Part shown: in pieces, positions 7,746 to 16,219 of the stretch | Layout of the letters: the number at the start of each line of letters is the position of its first letter | Numbering within the stretch: position 1 is the first letter of the stretch | Assembly (NCBI RefSeq): GCF_040274945.1 | Contig: NZ_JBEMAR010000004.1 | Location: 62,001 to 126,000, forward strand | Direction: 5' to 3' | Length of the DNA stretch: 64,000 bases | From: Carnobacterium_B sp040274945 | GTDB taxonomy: Bacteria; Bacillota; Bacilli; Lactobacillales; Carnobacteriaceae | The notes under the pieces: generated by a model | Database searches by the model: none | What the model saw: only the letters and a program-made list of their open reading frames with translations | What the model was told of the DNA's origin: nothing | Made by a program: the position numbers and the translations under genes

Positions 7746-8189
7746 ATGGAAGGAAACAACTTTTTGCTAGAAGAACAGTTATGTTTTTCTACTTATTCTT
7801 TATCGAAACAGTTTACGAAACTTTATCGTCCGGTATTAGAACCCTTTTCTCTTACGTATACTCAATATGTCACATTGCTTGTACTATGGGAAGAATCTGG
7901 GCTGAGTGTTCAATCATTAGGAACTAGACTTGGACTGGATAGTGGAACTTTAACACCGATGCTGAAGCGAATGGAAGCAAATGGATTTATTACTCGAAAT
8001 CGTCATCCGGAAGATGAAAGAAGAGTAATCATTGCGACTACTTCAAAAGCTGATGATTTAAAGGATGAGTTGCTTGAGAAGGTTTCTGCCTGCCTAGACC
8101 TGTTAAATTTGGATGAAAAAGAATATTTTGACATTTTAGGAAAAATAAATGAACTAACAAAAATTTTAGGAGGAATTAATCATGACTGA
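7746..8189 (+). CDS. ohrR: OhrR, MarR-family organic-peroxide-sensing repressor
   Basis: 147 residues from the ATG preceded by AGGAGGA (7733-7739); a longer frame from 7716 would start inside the operator and lacks a ribosome binding site. The N-terminal motif EEQLCFSTYS places a cysteine at residue 13, equivalent to the peroxide-sensing Cys15 of Bacillus OhrR. The winged helix follows (LGTRLGLDSGTLTPMLKRME, with the DERR wing). Oxidation of that cysteine releases DNA in this family. The gene overlaps ohr by 8 bases, and a palindromic operator precedes it, so autoregulation with ohr induction is expected. The protein resembles a second OhrR-type regulator at 47477-47932. Confidence 0.93.
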   Translation: MEGNNFLLEEQLCFSTYSLSKQFTKLYRPVLEPFSLTYTQYVTLLVLWEESGLSVQSLGTRLGLDSGTLTPMLKRMEANGFITRNRHPEDERRVIIATTSKADDLKDELLEKVSACLDLLNLDEKEYFDILGKINELTKILGGINHD

Positions 8190-8613
8190 ATCAAAATTAA
8201 TGTACCAAACAACTGCAATCAATACTGGTGGACGTAACGGTGAAAGTCGTTTACCTGATGGTTCTTTTTCTGTGAAAGTATCTACTCCAAAACAAATGGG
8301 GGGACCTGGTCAAGGAACCAACCCAGAACAATTATTTGCATTAGGTTACAGTGCATGCTTCAATTCAGCACTAGAAATTATGATTCAACAAGCTAAAATT
8401 CAAGCTAAATCAGAAGTAACTGCAGAAGTTTCTTTAAATTCAGACCCTACAGATAATGGTTTCAAACTATCTGTTGTACTTACTGTTGCTATTGAAGGAC
8501 AAGATCTTGAAACAACCCAAGAATTAGCAGAAAAAGCACATGCATTCTGTCCATATTCTAAAGCTGTTCAAAACAATATTAATGTTGATATAAAAGCGAT
8601 AGAATACAAATAA
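8182..8613 (+). CDS. ohr: Organic hydroperoxide resistance protein Ohr
   Basis: 143 residues. Both catalytic cysteines are visible in their usual contexts (LGYSACFNSAL and AHAFCPYSKAVQ), together with an arginine in the N-terminal region (GGRNGESRLPDG). Ohr reduces organic hydroperoxides using a lipoyl-linked thiol system in the cytoplasm. The ribosome binding site AGGAGG is inside the end of ohrR, and the ORFs overlap, so the two are one operon. A terminator follows immediately. Confidence 0.95.
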   Translation: MTESKLMYQTTAINTGGRNGESRLPDGSFSVKVSTPKQMGGPGQGTNPEQLFALGYSACFNSALEIMIQQAKIQAKSEVTAEVSLNSDPTDNGFKLSVVLTVAIEGQDLETTQELAEKAHAFCPYSKAVQNNINVDIKAIEYK

Positions 8614-8629
8614 AATTGTAACAAATTAA

Positions 8630-8687
8630 AAACTAATCTGAAAAAGTGAGGTGTAAAAACCCCTTTTGTTCAGGTTAGTTTTTTTTA
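8630..8687 (+). terminator. Terminator of ohrR-ohr
   Basis: AAACTAA-CTGAA pairs with TTCAG-TTAGTTT, with an inner part around GGTGTAAAAACC, followed by a T-run. Confidence 0.85.
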
Positions 8688-8712
8688 TGTAAATTTTTTT
8701 AAAATAAAGGAG

Positions 8713-9201
8713 CTAATTTTTTTCTAAATCATCAGTAGATTGCTCAAGAATAATATCAGACAAACAAGTACACAATAGTTGAGCTTCTTGTTCTGTATTT
8801 AAAATGATCAAACAAGTATCGAAACTAGCAATTGTACCAGCAATGGCCGGTATCTTTAATTCATCAATCAGAGAAGCAATAATTCTTGGATGAGTAGGAC
8901 GAACAAAAAGGACAACAAAAAAATTGATACACTTTATGCTTATTGCGTAGTTATGTAACGCTTTTTCTAGTCTATAATATAGACTTTTTTCGAGAAAAGC
9001 GTCGTGGAAAAATGTATATTTTGTTGTTCGGTCTAATTGTGTTACTTTGATTAAATTTAATTCTTTTATATCTCTAGAAAGAGTTGCTTGAGTAGTTTGG
9101 ATATTTTCTTTTTTCAGGTGATCCATTAATTCTTGCTGTGTAGCAATATTATTATTGAGAATAAGTTTTTTTATCGTAAATAATCGATCTTTTTTCTTCA
9201 T
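8713..9201 (-). CDS. ArgR-family transcriptional regulator with altered arginine pocket
   Basis: 162 residues. The N-terminal winged helix is clearly ArgR (ATQQELMDHLKKENIQTTQA followed by TLSRDIKELNLIKV, about 20-53). In the C-terminal hexamerisation/arginine-binding domain the family pattern GT-I/V-xGDDT appears as GTIASFDT (122-129), losing one of the paired aspartates. The upstream motif usually reading PGxAxxVA appears as THPRIIASLID. Co-repressor binding may therefore be weak or changed. It is divergent from arcA with a 239-base shared regulatory region, so it likely controls the arginine deiminase genes. ArcR/ArgR paralogues with specialised roles are common in lactic acid bacteria. 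Confidence 0.88.
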   Translation of the reverse strand: MKKKDRLFTIKKLILNNNIATQQELMDHLKKENIQTTQATLSRDIKELNLIKVTQLDRTTKYTFFHDAFLEKSLYYRLEKALHNYAISIKCINFFVVLFVRPTHPRIIASLIDELKIPAIAGTIASFDTCLIILNTEQEAQLLCTCLSDIILEQSTDDLEKN

Positions 9202-9365
9202 ATTTCCCCTCCTTTCTAAAAAAATCAGTTAATAAAAAATGTATAAAGAACATTCATATACAGTATAAAGATTCGTTACATAGTGAATATTCTATAAAAA
9301 GAATATATATGAAAAAGAAGAAAAATAATGTGATGAAATCGACATTTCAAGTGTGAACTTTAAAC

Positions 9366-9394
9366 TTTCATAAAAAAAAGGTAAACGGTATTAT
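9366..9394 (+). promoter_or_regulatory. Candidate arcA promoter with overlapping cre-like site
   Basis: TTTCAT (9366-9371), 17 bases, TATTAT (9389-9394) is a plausible sigma-A promoter. GGTAAACGGTATTA (9380-9393) matches the cre consensus TGWAANCGNTNWCA at all but two positions, so CcpA could block the -10 region. Further upstream the region has AT-rich inverted repeats (TGTATA..TATACA near 9240-9262, GAATATTC near 9284) that could be ArgR boxes, and TGTGA-N6-CGACA near 9331 that resembles a Crp/Fnr site. These last three are weak. Confidence 0.5.
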
Positions 9395-9440
9395 AGGTGT
9401 GTAATCAATAAGAAGCATCAAGAAGGGAAGGTTAAATACA

Positions 9441-10682
9441 ATGACAACACCCATTCATGTCATGTCGGAAATTGGAAAATTAAAGACGGTATTATTGAAA
9501 AGACCAGGAAAAGAAGTAGAAAATTTGACCCCTGAAATTATGGAGCGCTTGTTATTTGACGATATTCCTCATTTACCAGTTATTCAAAAAGAGCACGATG
9601 CCTTTGCTCAAGCATTGATCGATCGCGGTGTTGAAGTATTGTATTTGGAAAAACTAGCCGCAGAAGCAATCGATGCTGGTAAGATGAAAGAAAAATTTCT
9701 TGATCGAATTTTAGATGAATCAAATATTGAAACGGATGGTGTTAGAGAAGGACTAAAGAAGTATCTGCTCAGTTTTGATACACAAGAAATGGTTGATGCC
9801 ATCATGGCAGGTATCCGGAAGAAAGATGTCAGTATTGAAAGCCATCATTTAGCAGATGTATCAAGTGAAGAAGTTTACCCATTCTTTATGGATCCAATGC
9901 CAAATCTTTATTTTACTCGAGACCCAGCTGCTGCAATTGGAAAAGGACTAACCATTAATCATATGGCTTTTGAAGCTCGTAATAGAGAGCCGCTGTTTAT
10001 TGAAGCAATCATGAAGTACCACCCAAGATTTGCTGATCAAGATGTCGAAGTATGGCGAGATCGTAATCATACGTCTCGAATTGAAGGCGGAGATGAACTG
10101 GTCTTAAACGATAAAGTACTAGCAATTGGTATCTCCCAACGGACTTCAGCTAAAGCTATTGAACAATTAGCAATCGAATTGTTTGAACGCAACTCTAATT
10201 TTGAAAAAGTATTGGCAATAAAAATTCCCAATGTTCGTGCGATGATGCATTTGGATACAGTGTTTACAATGGTTGATTATGATAAATTTACTATCCATCC
10301 TGGCATCCAAAAAAATAATGGTGAAGTAGACACCTTTATTTTAGAAAAAGGTGACAAACCTGGAACAGTGAAGATGACCCAGCGTTCAGACTTACAAGAA
10401 ATTTTACGTGAAGCACTTGATGTGCCAAAATTGACATTGATTCCATGTGGTGGCGGAGATGCGATTGCTGCTCCTCGTGAACAATGGAATGATGGTTCCA
10501 ATACATTAGCTATCGCTCCTGGAGTAGTGGTCACATATGATCGTAACTATGTTTCGAATGCATTGTTAAGAAGTCACGGAGTTGAAGTGATTGAGATTGC
10601 CTCAAGTGAATTGTCTAGAGGTCGTGGTGGTCCACGATGCATGAGTATGCCTTTGATTCGGGAAGATTTACCAAAACAATAA
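9441..10682 (+). CDS. arcA: Arginine deiminase
   Basis: 413 residues. It hydrolyses arginine to citrulline and ammonia. Recognisable family blocks are HVMSEIGKLKTVLLKRPGKE at the N-terminus, FTRDPAAAIGKG, HLDTVFTMVDYDKF and the catalytic-cysteine motif RGRGGPRCMSMPL near the C-terminus (Cys400). GAAGGGAAGG at 9422-9431 is the ribosome binding site. First gene of the arc cluster; arcB follows after 44 bases. Expected to be induced by arginine and low oxygen and repressed by good carbon sources, given the divergent ArgR-type gene, the Crp/Fnr-type gene at the cluster end and the cre-like site. Confidence 0.97.
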   Translation: MTTPIHVMSEIGKLKTVLLKRPGKEVENLTPEIMERLLFDDIPHLPVIQKEHDAFAQALIDRGVEVLYLEKLAAEAIDAGKMKEKFLDRILDESNIETDGVREGLKKYLLSFDTQEMVDAIMAGIRKKDVSIESHHLADVSSEEVYPFFMDPMPNLYFTRDPAAAIGKGLTINHMAFEARNREPLFIEAIMKYHPRFADQDVEVWRDRNHTSRIEGGDELVLNDKVLAIGISQRTSAKAIEQLAIELFERNSNFEKVLAIKIPNVRAMMHLDTVFTMVDYDKFTIHPGIQKNNGEVDTFILEKGDKPGTVKMTQRSDLQEILREALDVPKLTLIPCGGGDAIAAPREQWNDGSNTLAIAPGVVVTYDRNYVSNALLRSHGVEVIEIASSELSRGRGGPRCMSMPLIREDLPKQ

Positions 10683-10726
10683 GAACTGTTTTAAAAATCA
10701 GATTTAAGTATATGGAGGAATAAGTA

Positions 10727-11743
10727 ATGACAAAACAAATATTTCAAGGACGTAGTTTGTTAGCTGAAAAAGATTTTACAAAAAATGAATTGATGTATTT
10801 GATTGACTTATCCGCACACTTAAAAGAGTTAAAGAAGAAAGGAATCCCACATCATTATTTAGAAGGAAAAAATATCGCTTTGTTGTTTGAAAAGGCTTCT
10901 ACACGTACACGGGCTGCTTTTACGACGGCTGCGATCGATTTAGGCGCACATCCTGAGTACCTTGGGAAAAATGATATCCAATTAGGTAAGAAAGAATCGG
11001 TTGAAGATACAGCACGAGTACTCGGGAGTATGTTTGATGGAATTGAATTTCGTGGATTCAAACAAAGTACTGTAGAGCAATTAGCAGAATTTTCAGGTGT
11101 TCCCGTATGGAATGGGTTGACGGATGAATGGCATCCAACGCAAATGATCGCAGACTTTTTGACGGTTAAAGAAAACTTCGGACAGCTTGAAGGACTTACG
11201 TTAGCTTATGTTGGAGATGGCCGTAACAATGTAGCAAACAGTTTGCTAGTCACAGGTGCAATTTTAGGAGTAAACATTCGAATCGTCTCACCTGAATCTT
11301 TATTCCCAGAAAAAGAATTAGTCGATATGGCTCAAACGTTTGCTGACCAATCTGGTAGTAAACTAATGATTACAAAAGATGTTGCAGAAGGCGCTAAAGG
11401 GGCAGATGTTTTATATACCGATGTTTGGGTATCTATGGGAGAAGAAGAAAAGTTTGCAGAACGGATCGAGTTATTGACTCCTTATCAGTTAAATATGGAT
11501 ATGGTTCGTGCAACTGGCAAAGATGACATGATTATTCTTCACTGTCTACCAGCCTTCCATGATACCAATACCGACTATGGAAGAGACGTAAAAGCAAAAC
11601 ATCATATCGATGCGATGGAAATTACTGACGAAGCATTCAGAAGCAAACATGCACGTCAATTTGAGCAAGCTGAAAACCGGATGCACTCTATCAAAGCTAT
11701 TATGGCTGCAACGTTAGGGAACTTATTCATTCCTAAAGTCTAG
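10727..11743 (+). CDS. arcB: Ornithine carbamoyltransferase, catabolic
   Basis: 338 residues. It phosphorolyses citrulline to ornithine and carbamoyl phosphate in the deiminase pathway. The carbamoyl-phosphate loop STRTRAAF (58-65), the ornithine-binding HPTQMIADFLT and the catalytic HCLPAFHD are all present. Length and context identify the catabolic enzyme rather than an argF-type biosynthetic one. Preceded by TGGAGGA at 10713-10719. The 134-base gap to arcD contains a strong hairpin that may reduce downstream expression. Confidence 0.97.
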   Translation: MTKQIFQGRSLLAEKDFTKNELMYLIDLSAHLKELKKKGIPHHYLEGKNIALLFEKASTRTRAAFTTAAIDLGAHPEYLGKNDIQLGKKESVEDTARVLGSMFDGIEFRGFKQSTVEQLAEFSGVPVWNGLTDEWHPTQMIADFLTVKENFGQLEGLTLAYVGDGRNNVANSLLVTGAILGVNIRIVSPESLFPEKELVDMAQTFADQSGSKLMITKDVAEGAKGADVLYTDVWVSMGEEEKFAERIELLTPYQLNMDMVRATGKDDMIILHCLPAFHDTNTDYGRDVKAKHHIDAMEITDEAFRSKHARQFEQAENRMHSIKAIMAATLGNLFIPKV

Positions 11744-11768
11744 GTTACAAAATAAATTATATGAACCC

Positions 11769-11801
11769 ACAAGTATGAGAAGTGATTGTTCTCATACTTG
11801 T
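11769..11801 (+). terminator. Perfect 13-bp hairpin between arcB and arcD, likely partial terminator or processing site
   Basis: ACAAGTATGAGAA and TTCTCATACTTGT pair perfectly around a 7-base loop. The following ATTTATAC is only weakly T-rich, so this is more likely an attenuator or RNA-stability element than a full stop, letting arcD and arcC be expressed at a lower level. Confidence 0.65.
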
Positions 11802-11877
11802 ATTTATACGAGTAAACGAATACCACACTTTAGTTTAGGCTACACAGTAAAGTCATTAAAACTGAGGAGGAAAAATC

Positions 11878-13305
11878 GTGGAAGATAAAAAAGTAGGCTT
11901 GGTTCCTTTAATTGCTCTAGTTGTAGGCTCAATTATTGGGGGCGGAATTTTCAATTTAATGTCCGATATGGCTGTAGAAGCTTCTGTAGGTCCGGTAATC
12001 ATTGGTTGGATTATAGCCGGTGTAGGAATGGGATTCTTGGCATTTTGCTTTCAAAATTTATCTGCTAAGCGTCCTGACTTGGATGCTGGGATTTATAGTT
12101 ACGCTAAAGAAGGATTCGGAAAATATATGGGATTCAACTCAGCATGGGGGTATTGGTTGTCAGCATTTTTAGGAAATGTTGCTTACGGAACATTACTATT
12201 CAGCTCAATCGGGTATTTTTTTCCTATTTTTGGAGACGGTCAGAACTTAGCTTCTGTTATCGGGGCATCTGTTATGCTTTGGTTGGTTCACGCACTTATA
12301 TTAAAAGGAGTCGAAACAGCTTCCTTTATCAATGCAATCGTCACAGCAGCAAAATTGATTCCGTTAGCCATCTTTTTTGTGGCCATGTTTGTAGCCTTTA
12401 AATTAGATGTTTTTACAGCTGACTTTTGGGGAACGATCTCCGGAAATTTTTCATTTAAAGAAGTGATGGACCAAGTTCAAGGTACGATGTTAGTTACGGT
12501 ATGGGTATTTATTGGTATTGAGGGAGCAGTGGTCTTCTCCGGTCGAGCTAAGCATAAATCTGATGTTGGTAAAGCAACGATTATCGGTTTAGTAACCGTG
12601 ATTGCCATTTATCTACTAACTACGATTTTATCAATGGCTGTTTTAACTAGACCTGAATTAGCTGACTTGCCTCAACCTGCAATGGCTTATTTGTTAGAAA
12701 GTGTTGTTGGTAAGTGGGGTGCAGTGTTGATCAATATTGGTGTGATCATATCTGTATCGGGCGCTTGGCTTGCTTGGACTATGTTTGCGGCTGAATTGCC
12801 TTTTCAAGCAGCAAAACAAGGTGCTTTCCCTAAATTTTTTATTAAAGAAAATAAAAATGGGGCACCAGTTAATTCATTATTATTTACAAATGTACTGATC
12901 CAATTGTTCTTATTCACTTTTTTAATCAATTCAAGTGCTTATAATTTCGCTTTTTCATTGGCTTCATCAGCTATTTTAATTCCTTATGCATTTACAGCCT
13001 TTTATCAATTAAAACTGTCATTAATGGAAACAAGTGATACAAAACGTCGGAACCAAAATATTTTTATTGGAATAGTAGCGAGTATTTATGCTATTTGGTT
13101 GATTTATGCCGGTGGAGTGGATTACTTACTGCTAACCATGTTGTTGTACGCACCAGGGATTATTATTTATGCTTGGGTACAAAAAGAAAATAATGAAAAA
13201 ATATTTTCTAAGAGTGAATGGATTGCAGCAGCCGTCATTGTGTTTCTGTTTATACTAGCGATTATACAGATTGTAAATGGGTCAATTGACATCAGTAATA
13301 TGTAG
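11878..13305 (+). CDS. arcD: Arginine/ornithine antiporter
   Basis: 475 residues, GTG start with AGGAGGA at 11863-11869. An APC-superfamily protein with about a dozen hydrophobic segments; the first contains the family motif GSIIGGGIFNLMSDMA, and WVFIGIEGAVVFSGRAKHKS is the conserved cytoplasmic loop of the arginine/ornithine and basic amino acid antiporters. It exchanges external arginine for internal ornithine, so no energy is spent on uptake. Position between arcB and arcC supports the ArcD assignment over lysine or agmatine exchangers. Confidence 0.94.
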   Translation: MEDKKVGLVPLIALVVGSIIGGGIFNLMSDMAVEASVGPVIIGWIIAGVGMGFLAFCFQNLSAKRPDLDAGIYSYAKEGFGKYMGFNSAWGYWLSAFLGNVAYGTLLFSSIGYFFPIFGDGQNLASVIGASVMLWLVHALILKGVETASFINAIVTAAKLIPLAIFFVAMFVAFKLDVFTADFWGTISGNFSFKEVMDQVQGTMLVTVWVFIGIEGAVVFSGRAKHKSDVGKATIIGLVTVIAIYLLTTILSMAVLTRPELADLPQPAMAYLLESVVGKWGAVLINIGVIISVSGAWLAWTMFAAELPFQAAKQGAFPKFFIKENKNGAPVNSLLFTNVLIQLFLFTFLINSSAYNFAFSLASSAILIPYAFTAFYQLKLSLMETSDTKRRNQNIFIGIVASIYAIWLIYAGGVDYLLLTMLLYAPGIIIYAWVQKENNEKIFSKSEWIAAAVIVFLFILAIIQIVNGSIDISNM

Positions 13306-13317
13306 AGGAATGTGATA

Positions 13318-14262
13318 ATGATGACAAAAAGAAAAATCGTTGTAGCTTTAGGTGGAAATGCAATATTGTCAAATGATGCAAGTGCGCAAGCACAACAACA
13401 AGCACTTGCAGAAACAGCAGAGTATTTGGTGAAATTTATTGAGAATGGTGATGACTTGGTTATTTCACATGGTAACGGACCACAGGTAGGAAATTTATTA
13501 TTACAACAGATTGCAGGAAATACACCTAATAATCCTGCTATGCCATTAGATACCTGCGTAGCTATGACACAAGGCAGTATTGGGTACTGGATGCAAAATG
13601 CGCTTGGGCGAGCCTTAGAGAAAAGAAATATAAATAAGCAAGTGGTCTCATTGATCACTCAAGTGGTTGTTGATGAGGCAGACCCTGCCTTTGAGCAGCC
13701 AAGTAAACCCGTTGGGCCATTCCTGTCAAAAGAAGAAGCTGAAGCAGAAATGGAAAGATCTCAAGCCGTTTTTAAAGAAGACTCTGGAAGAGGTTGGCGC
13801 AAAGTCGTTCCTTCACCAAAACCCATCAGTATTAAAGAGTATAGTGTGATCAATCAATTAGTAGAAAATGGAGTCATTCCAATAACGGTAGGTGGAGGCG
13901 GTATTCCAGTCGTAAAAAGAGATAATGAACTAAGAGGTATTGAAGCTGTAATCGATAAGGATTTTGCCTCTCAAAAACTAGCAGAGTTGATACAAGCGGA
14001 CTTACTAGTGGTGTTGACAGGCGTCAATAATATCTATATCAATTACAATCAACCCAATCAAAAACAACTTAATGAAGTAACGGTTACCGAAATGAAAAGC
14101 TATATTGCTGAGCATCAATTTGCTGCAGGAAGTATGTTGCCTAAAGTAGAAGCTGCAATTGCGTTTGTAGAAAATTCAAAAAATGGAAAAGCAATTGTTA
14201 CATCTTTAAAAAATATCGAATATGTTTTAACAGAAGGGGCGGGAACAATTATTACAAAATGA
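13318..14262 (+). CDS. arcC: Carbamate kinase
   Basis: 314 residues. It transfers phosphate from carbamoyl phosphate to ADP, giving the ATP yield of the pathway. Family blocks: VVALGGNAILSN, ISHGNGPQVGNLLLQ, TQGSIGYWMQNAL, GRGWRKVVPSPKP, ITVGGGGIPVV and AGSMLPKVEAAIAFV. The frame is open from a GTG at 13312, but GAGGA ends only two bases before that codon; the ATG at 13318 (8-base spacing) or 13321 is better placed. Only a few bases separate it from arcD, so both are one message. Confidence 0.96.
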   Translation: MMTKRKIVVALGGNAILSNDASAQAQQQALAETAEYLVKFIENGDDLVISHGNGPQVGNLLLQQIAGNTPNNPAMPLDTCVAMTQGSIGYWMQNALGRALEKRNINKQVVSLITQVVVDEADPAFEQPSKPVGPFLSKEEAEAEMERSQAVFKEDSGRGWRKVVPSPKPISIKEYSVINQLVENGVIPITVGGGGIPVVKRDNELRGIEAVIDKDFASQKLAELIQADLLVVLTGVNNIYINYNQPNQKQLNEVTVTEMKSYIAEHQFAAGSMLPKVEAAIAFVENSKNGKAIVTSLKNIEYVLTEGAGTIITK

Positions 14263-14291
14263 TGTAAGCGCTATTAAGAGAAACACATAAT

Positions 14292-14332
14292 AAAGCAAAA
14301 AAGCCTTTATTCAGAAGGCTTTTTTTGCTTTT
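14292..14332 (+). terminator. Terminator of arcC
   Basis: AAAGCAAAAAAGCCT pairs with AAGGCTTTTTTTGCTTT, with a built-in T-run. It overlaps the earliest possible start of the next frame, which argues that the next gene begins later. Confidence 0.85.
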
Positions 14333-14408
14333 GTGTTATACTTATATTGTGAATAAGTTATCTATCGGCAAGTGTTTAAGGATGAACAGCATGAATAGGA
14401 GTGTTTTG

Positions 14409-15113
14409 ATGACAACCATTCAAAAAAAGGTAATCAACTTATATGAACTACGGTACAAGCCTGTCTTTTCAGAATTTACTGATTCCGAATTTAATCTTCT
14501 GCGAAAGAATATGTATCTGCGTAAGTATAAAAAAGGACAAATTCTCTTTGACGAAGGAGACATTCGTGAAAAAATATTTTATTTAGTCGACGGATTGGTT
14601 AGACTTGAAAAATATGACGAAAGTGCTTTTTACACGTACACTGACTATGTGAAAAAAGAAACATTGTTCCCGTATGGTGGAATGTTTTCCGATAAGGTTT
14701 ATCATTACTCTGCGTATGCTTTAACAGATATAGAGTTGTATTATATTCCAACAACTCTTTTTGAAAGTCTGATAGAAAAAAATCCTAAACAAATGATTTT
14801 CTTCTATCATAAACTATCTAAAATTCTTAAAAGTCATGAAGAAAGATTACAGTATTTGGTCGTATCAAATGCCACAAATCGGATCATTAAAGCATTAAAT
14901 TATTTAATGAAAGAGTTGGGAGACTACTCCAATCCAACAATGGTCAACATACCTTATCCAATTACGATTAATGAAATAGCGAATATGAGTGGATGCTCAA
15001 GAGAAACGGTAGGAAACACGATTAAAAAACTAAAAGAAAGGGAAAAGTTAGAATATGAACACAAGCTTTTTGTATTTAAAGACTTGATTTATTTTAACTC
15101 TTATACAGAATAA
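14409..15113 (+). CDS. arcR: Crp/Fnr-family regulator of the arginine deiminase cluster (ArcR type)
   Basis: 234 residues from the ATG with AGGAG at 14397-14401; an open frame from 14325 lies in the arcC terminator. It has a cyclic-nucleotide-binding-like beta barrel (about residues 20-130, KKGQILFDEGDIREKIFYLV) and a C-terminal helix-turn-helix (ITINEIANMSGCSRETVGNT). I see no four-cysteine iron-sulphur motif of true Fnr, in line with ArcR proteins. Location after arcC is the classical place for ArcR, which activates the cluster under oxygen limitation in several Gram-positive species. Confidence 0.85.
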   Translation: MTTIQKKVINLYELRYKPVFSEFTDSEFNLLRKNMYLRKYKKGQILFDEGDIREKIFYLVDGLVRLEKYDESAFYTYTDYVKKETLFPYGGMFSDKVYHYSAYALTDIELYYIPTTLFESLIEKNPKQMIFFYHKLSKILKSHEERLQYLVVSNATNRIIKALNYLMKELGDYSNPTMVNIPYPITINEIANMSGCSRETVGNTIKKLKEREKLEYEHKLFVFKDLIYFNSYTE

Positions 15114-15122
15114 ATTAGGAAT

Positions 15123-15200
15123 CTACTAGCGTTGACTTAAACCGTAAATAGCTAGTAGGTATAAAGCTCTTAAAGCAGGAAACTACTTTGGAGCTTTTTT
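15123..15200 (+). terminator. Inverted repeat plus terminator after arcR
   Basis: CTACTAGC (15123-15130) and GCTAGTAG (15151-15158) form a loose outer repeat. AAAGCTC..AAAG pairs with CTTTG..GAGCTTTTTT (15163-15200) and ends in a T-run. Confidence 0.75.
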
Positions 15201-15328
15201 ATTAAGGTTAATTTTATCACCTGTAAAGAGTCATTCCTCGTCTAGTACTCTTGAAAATTCTGTGGTAATATGATGATTAAGAAAACCTTTTCTAAAGTTA
15301 TTATGGAGATTCATTAGGAGGAAAAAGT

Positions 15329-16189
15329 ATGATGTATGGTGCAATTGAAGCAGGCGGAACAAAGTTTGTCTGTGCAGTGAGCGATAAGCAATTAGAGATA
15401 AAAGAACGTGTAAGTATTCCTACTACTACACCAGAAGAAACCCTGAAACAAGTTTTTGACTTTTTTGATCAGTATATATTAGCTTCTATTGGAATTGGAT
15501 CTTTTGGACCAATTGATGTTAATGAAAAATCAGCTACATATGGATATGTAACATCGACTCCAAAAACAGCATGGAAGAATTTTGACTTCTTAGGAGCAGT
15601 TAAACAGAGATACGGTATTCCAGTTGCTTGGACGACAGATGTAAATGCAGCCGCTTACGGAGAACTTAAAAAAGGAAGCGCTCAAGGAACGGAAAGCTGC
15701 CTTTACCTAACTGTTGGTACCGGAATCGGCGGTGGAGCTGTAGTTGATGGGAAAGTACTAAGCGGTTTTGGGCATCCTGAAATGGGACATCTTTTAGTTA
15801 GCATGCACCCTGATGATGATTTTGAAGGCGTTTGTCCTTATCATGGAAATTGTTTAGAAGGTGTTGCTGCAGGCCCAGCTATTGAAAAACGCTATGGAAA
15901 AAAAGGGTATGAGTTAGCAGAAGATAAAAAAGTCTGGGAGATAGAAGCGTTTTATTTGGCGCAAGCTCTAGTGAATTATACATTGATTCTTAGCCCTGAA
16001 AAAATCATTTTGGGCGGAGGGGTTATGAAACAAACTCAATTGCTCTCTATGATCAAAGAACAATTTACTCAATTGATGGCTGGTTATGTTGCGACTCCTT
16101 CTTTAGATGAGTACATTGTCACTCCAGAACTTGAAGACAATGCAGGAATAACGGGTTGCTTGTTGATGGCTATTGAAGCAAATTTATGA
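15329..16189 (+). CDS. scrK: Fructokinase, ROK family
   Basis: 286 residues. It phosphorylates the fructose released when sucrose-6-phosphate is cut. N-terminal phosphate-binding motif AIEAGGTKFVCAV, catalytic region TDVNAAAYGELKKG, ROK signature YLTVGTGIGGGAVVDGK and the zinc-binding segment GVCPYHGNCLEGVAAGPAI are all intact. Consensus AGGAGG at 15317-15322. It heads the scrK-scrR pair with 30 bases between the genes. The adjoining ScrR, ScrA and ScrB explain the pathway; other ROK sugar kinases are less likely in this context. Confidence 0.93.
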   Translation: MMYGAIEAGGTKFVCAVSDKQLEIKERVSIPTTTPEETLKQVFDFFDQYILASIGIGSFGPIDVNEKSATYGYVTSTPKTAWKNFDFLGAVKQRYGIPVAWTTDVNAAAYGELKKGSAQGTESCLYLTVGTGIGGGAVVDGKVLSGFGHPEMGHLLVSMHPDDDFEGVCPYHGNCLEGVAAGPAIEKRYGKKGYELAEDKKVWEIEAFYLAQALVNYTLILSPEKIILGGGVMKQTQLLSMIKEQFTQLMAGYVATPSLDEYIVTPELEDNAGITGCLLMAIEANL

Positions 16190-16219
16190 GTAAAGATCAA
16201 AGAAACGTAGGGTGATAAG

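Noticed and set aside
7703..7927. Small open frame overlapping the start of ohrR in another frame
   Set aside because: It begins inside the OhrR operator, has no family motif, and is out of frame with the well-supported ohrR.
14325..14408. Longer N-terminus for the Crp/Fnr regulator
   Set aside because: The region lies in the arcC terminator and lacks a ribosome binding site; AGGAG at 14397 fits the ATG at 14409.
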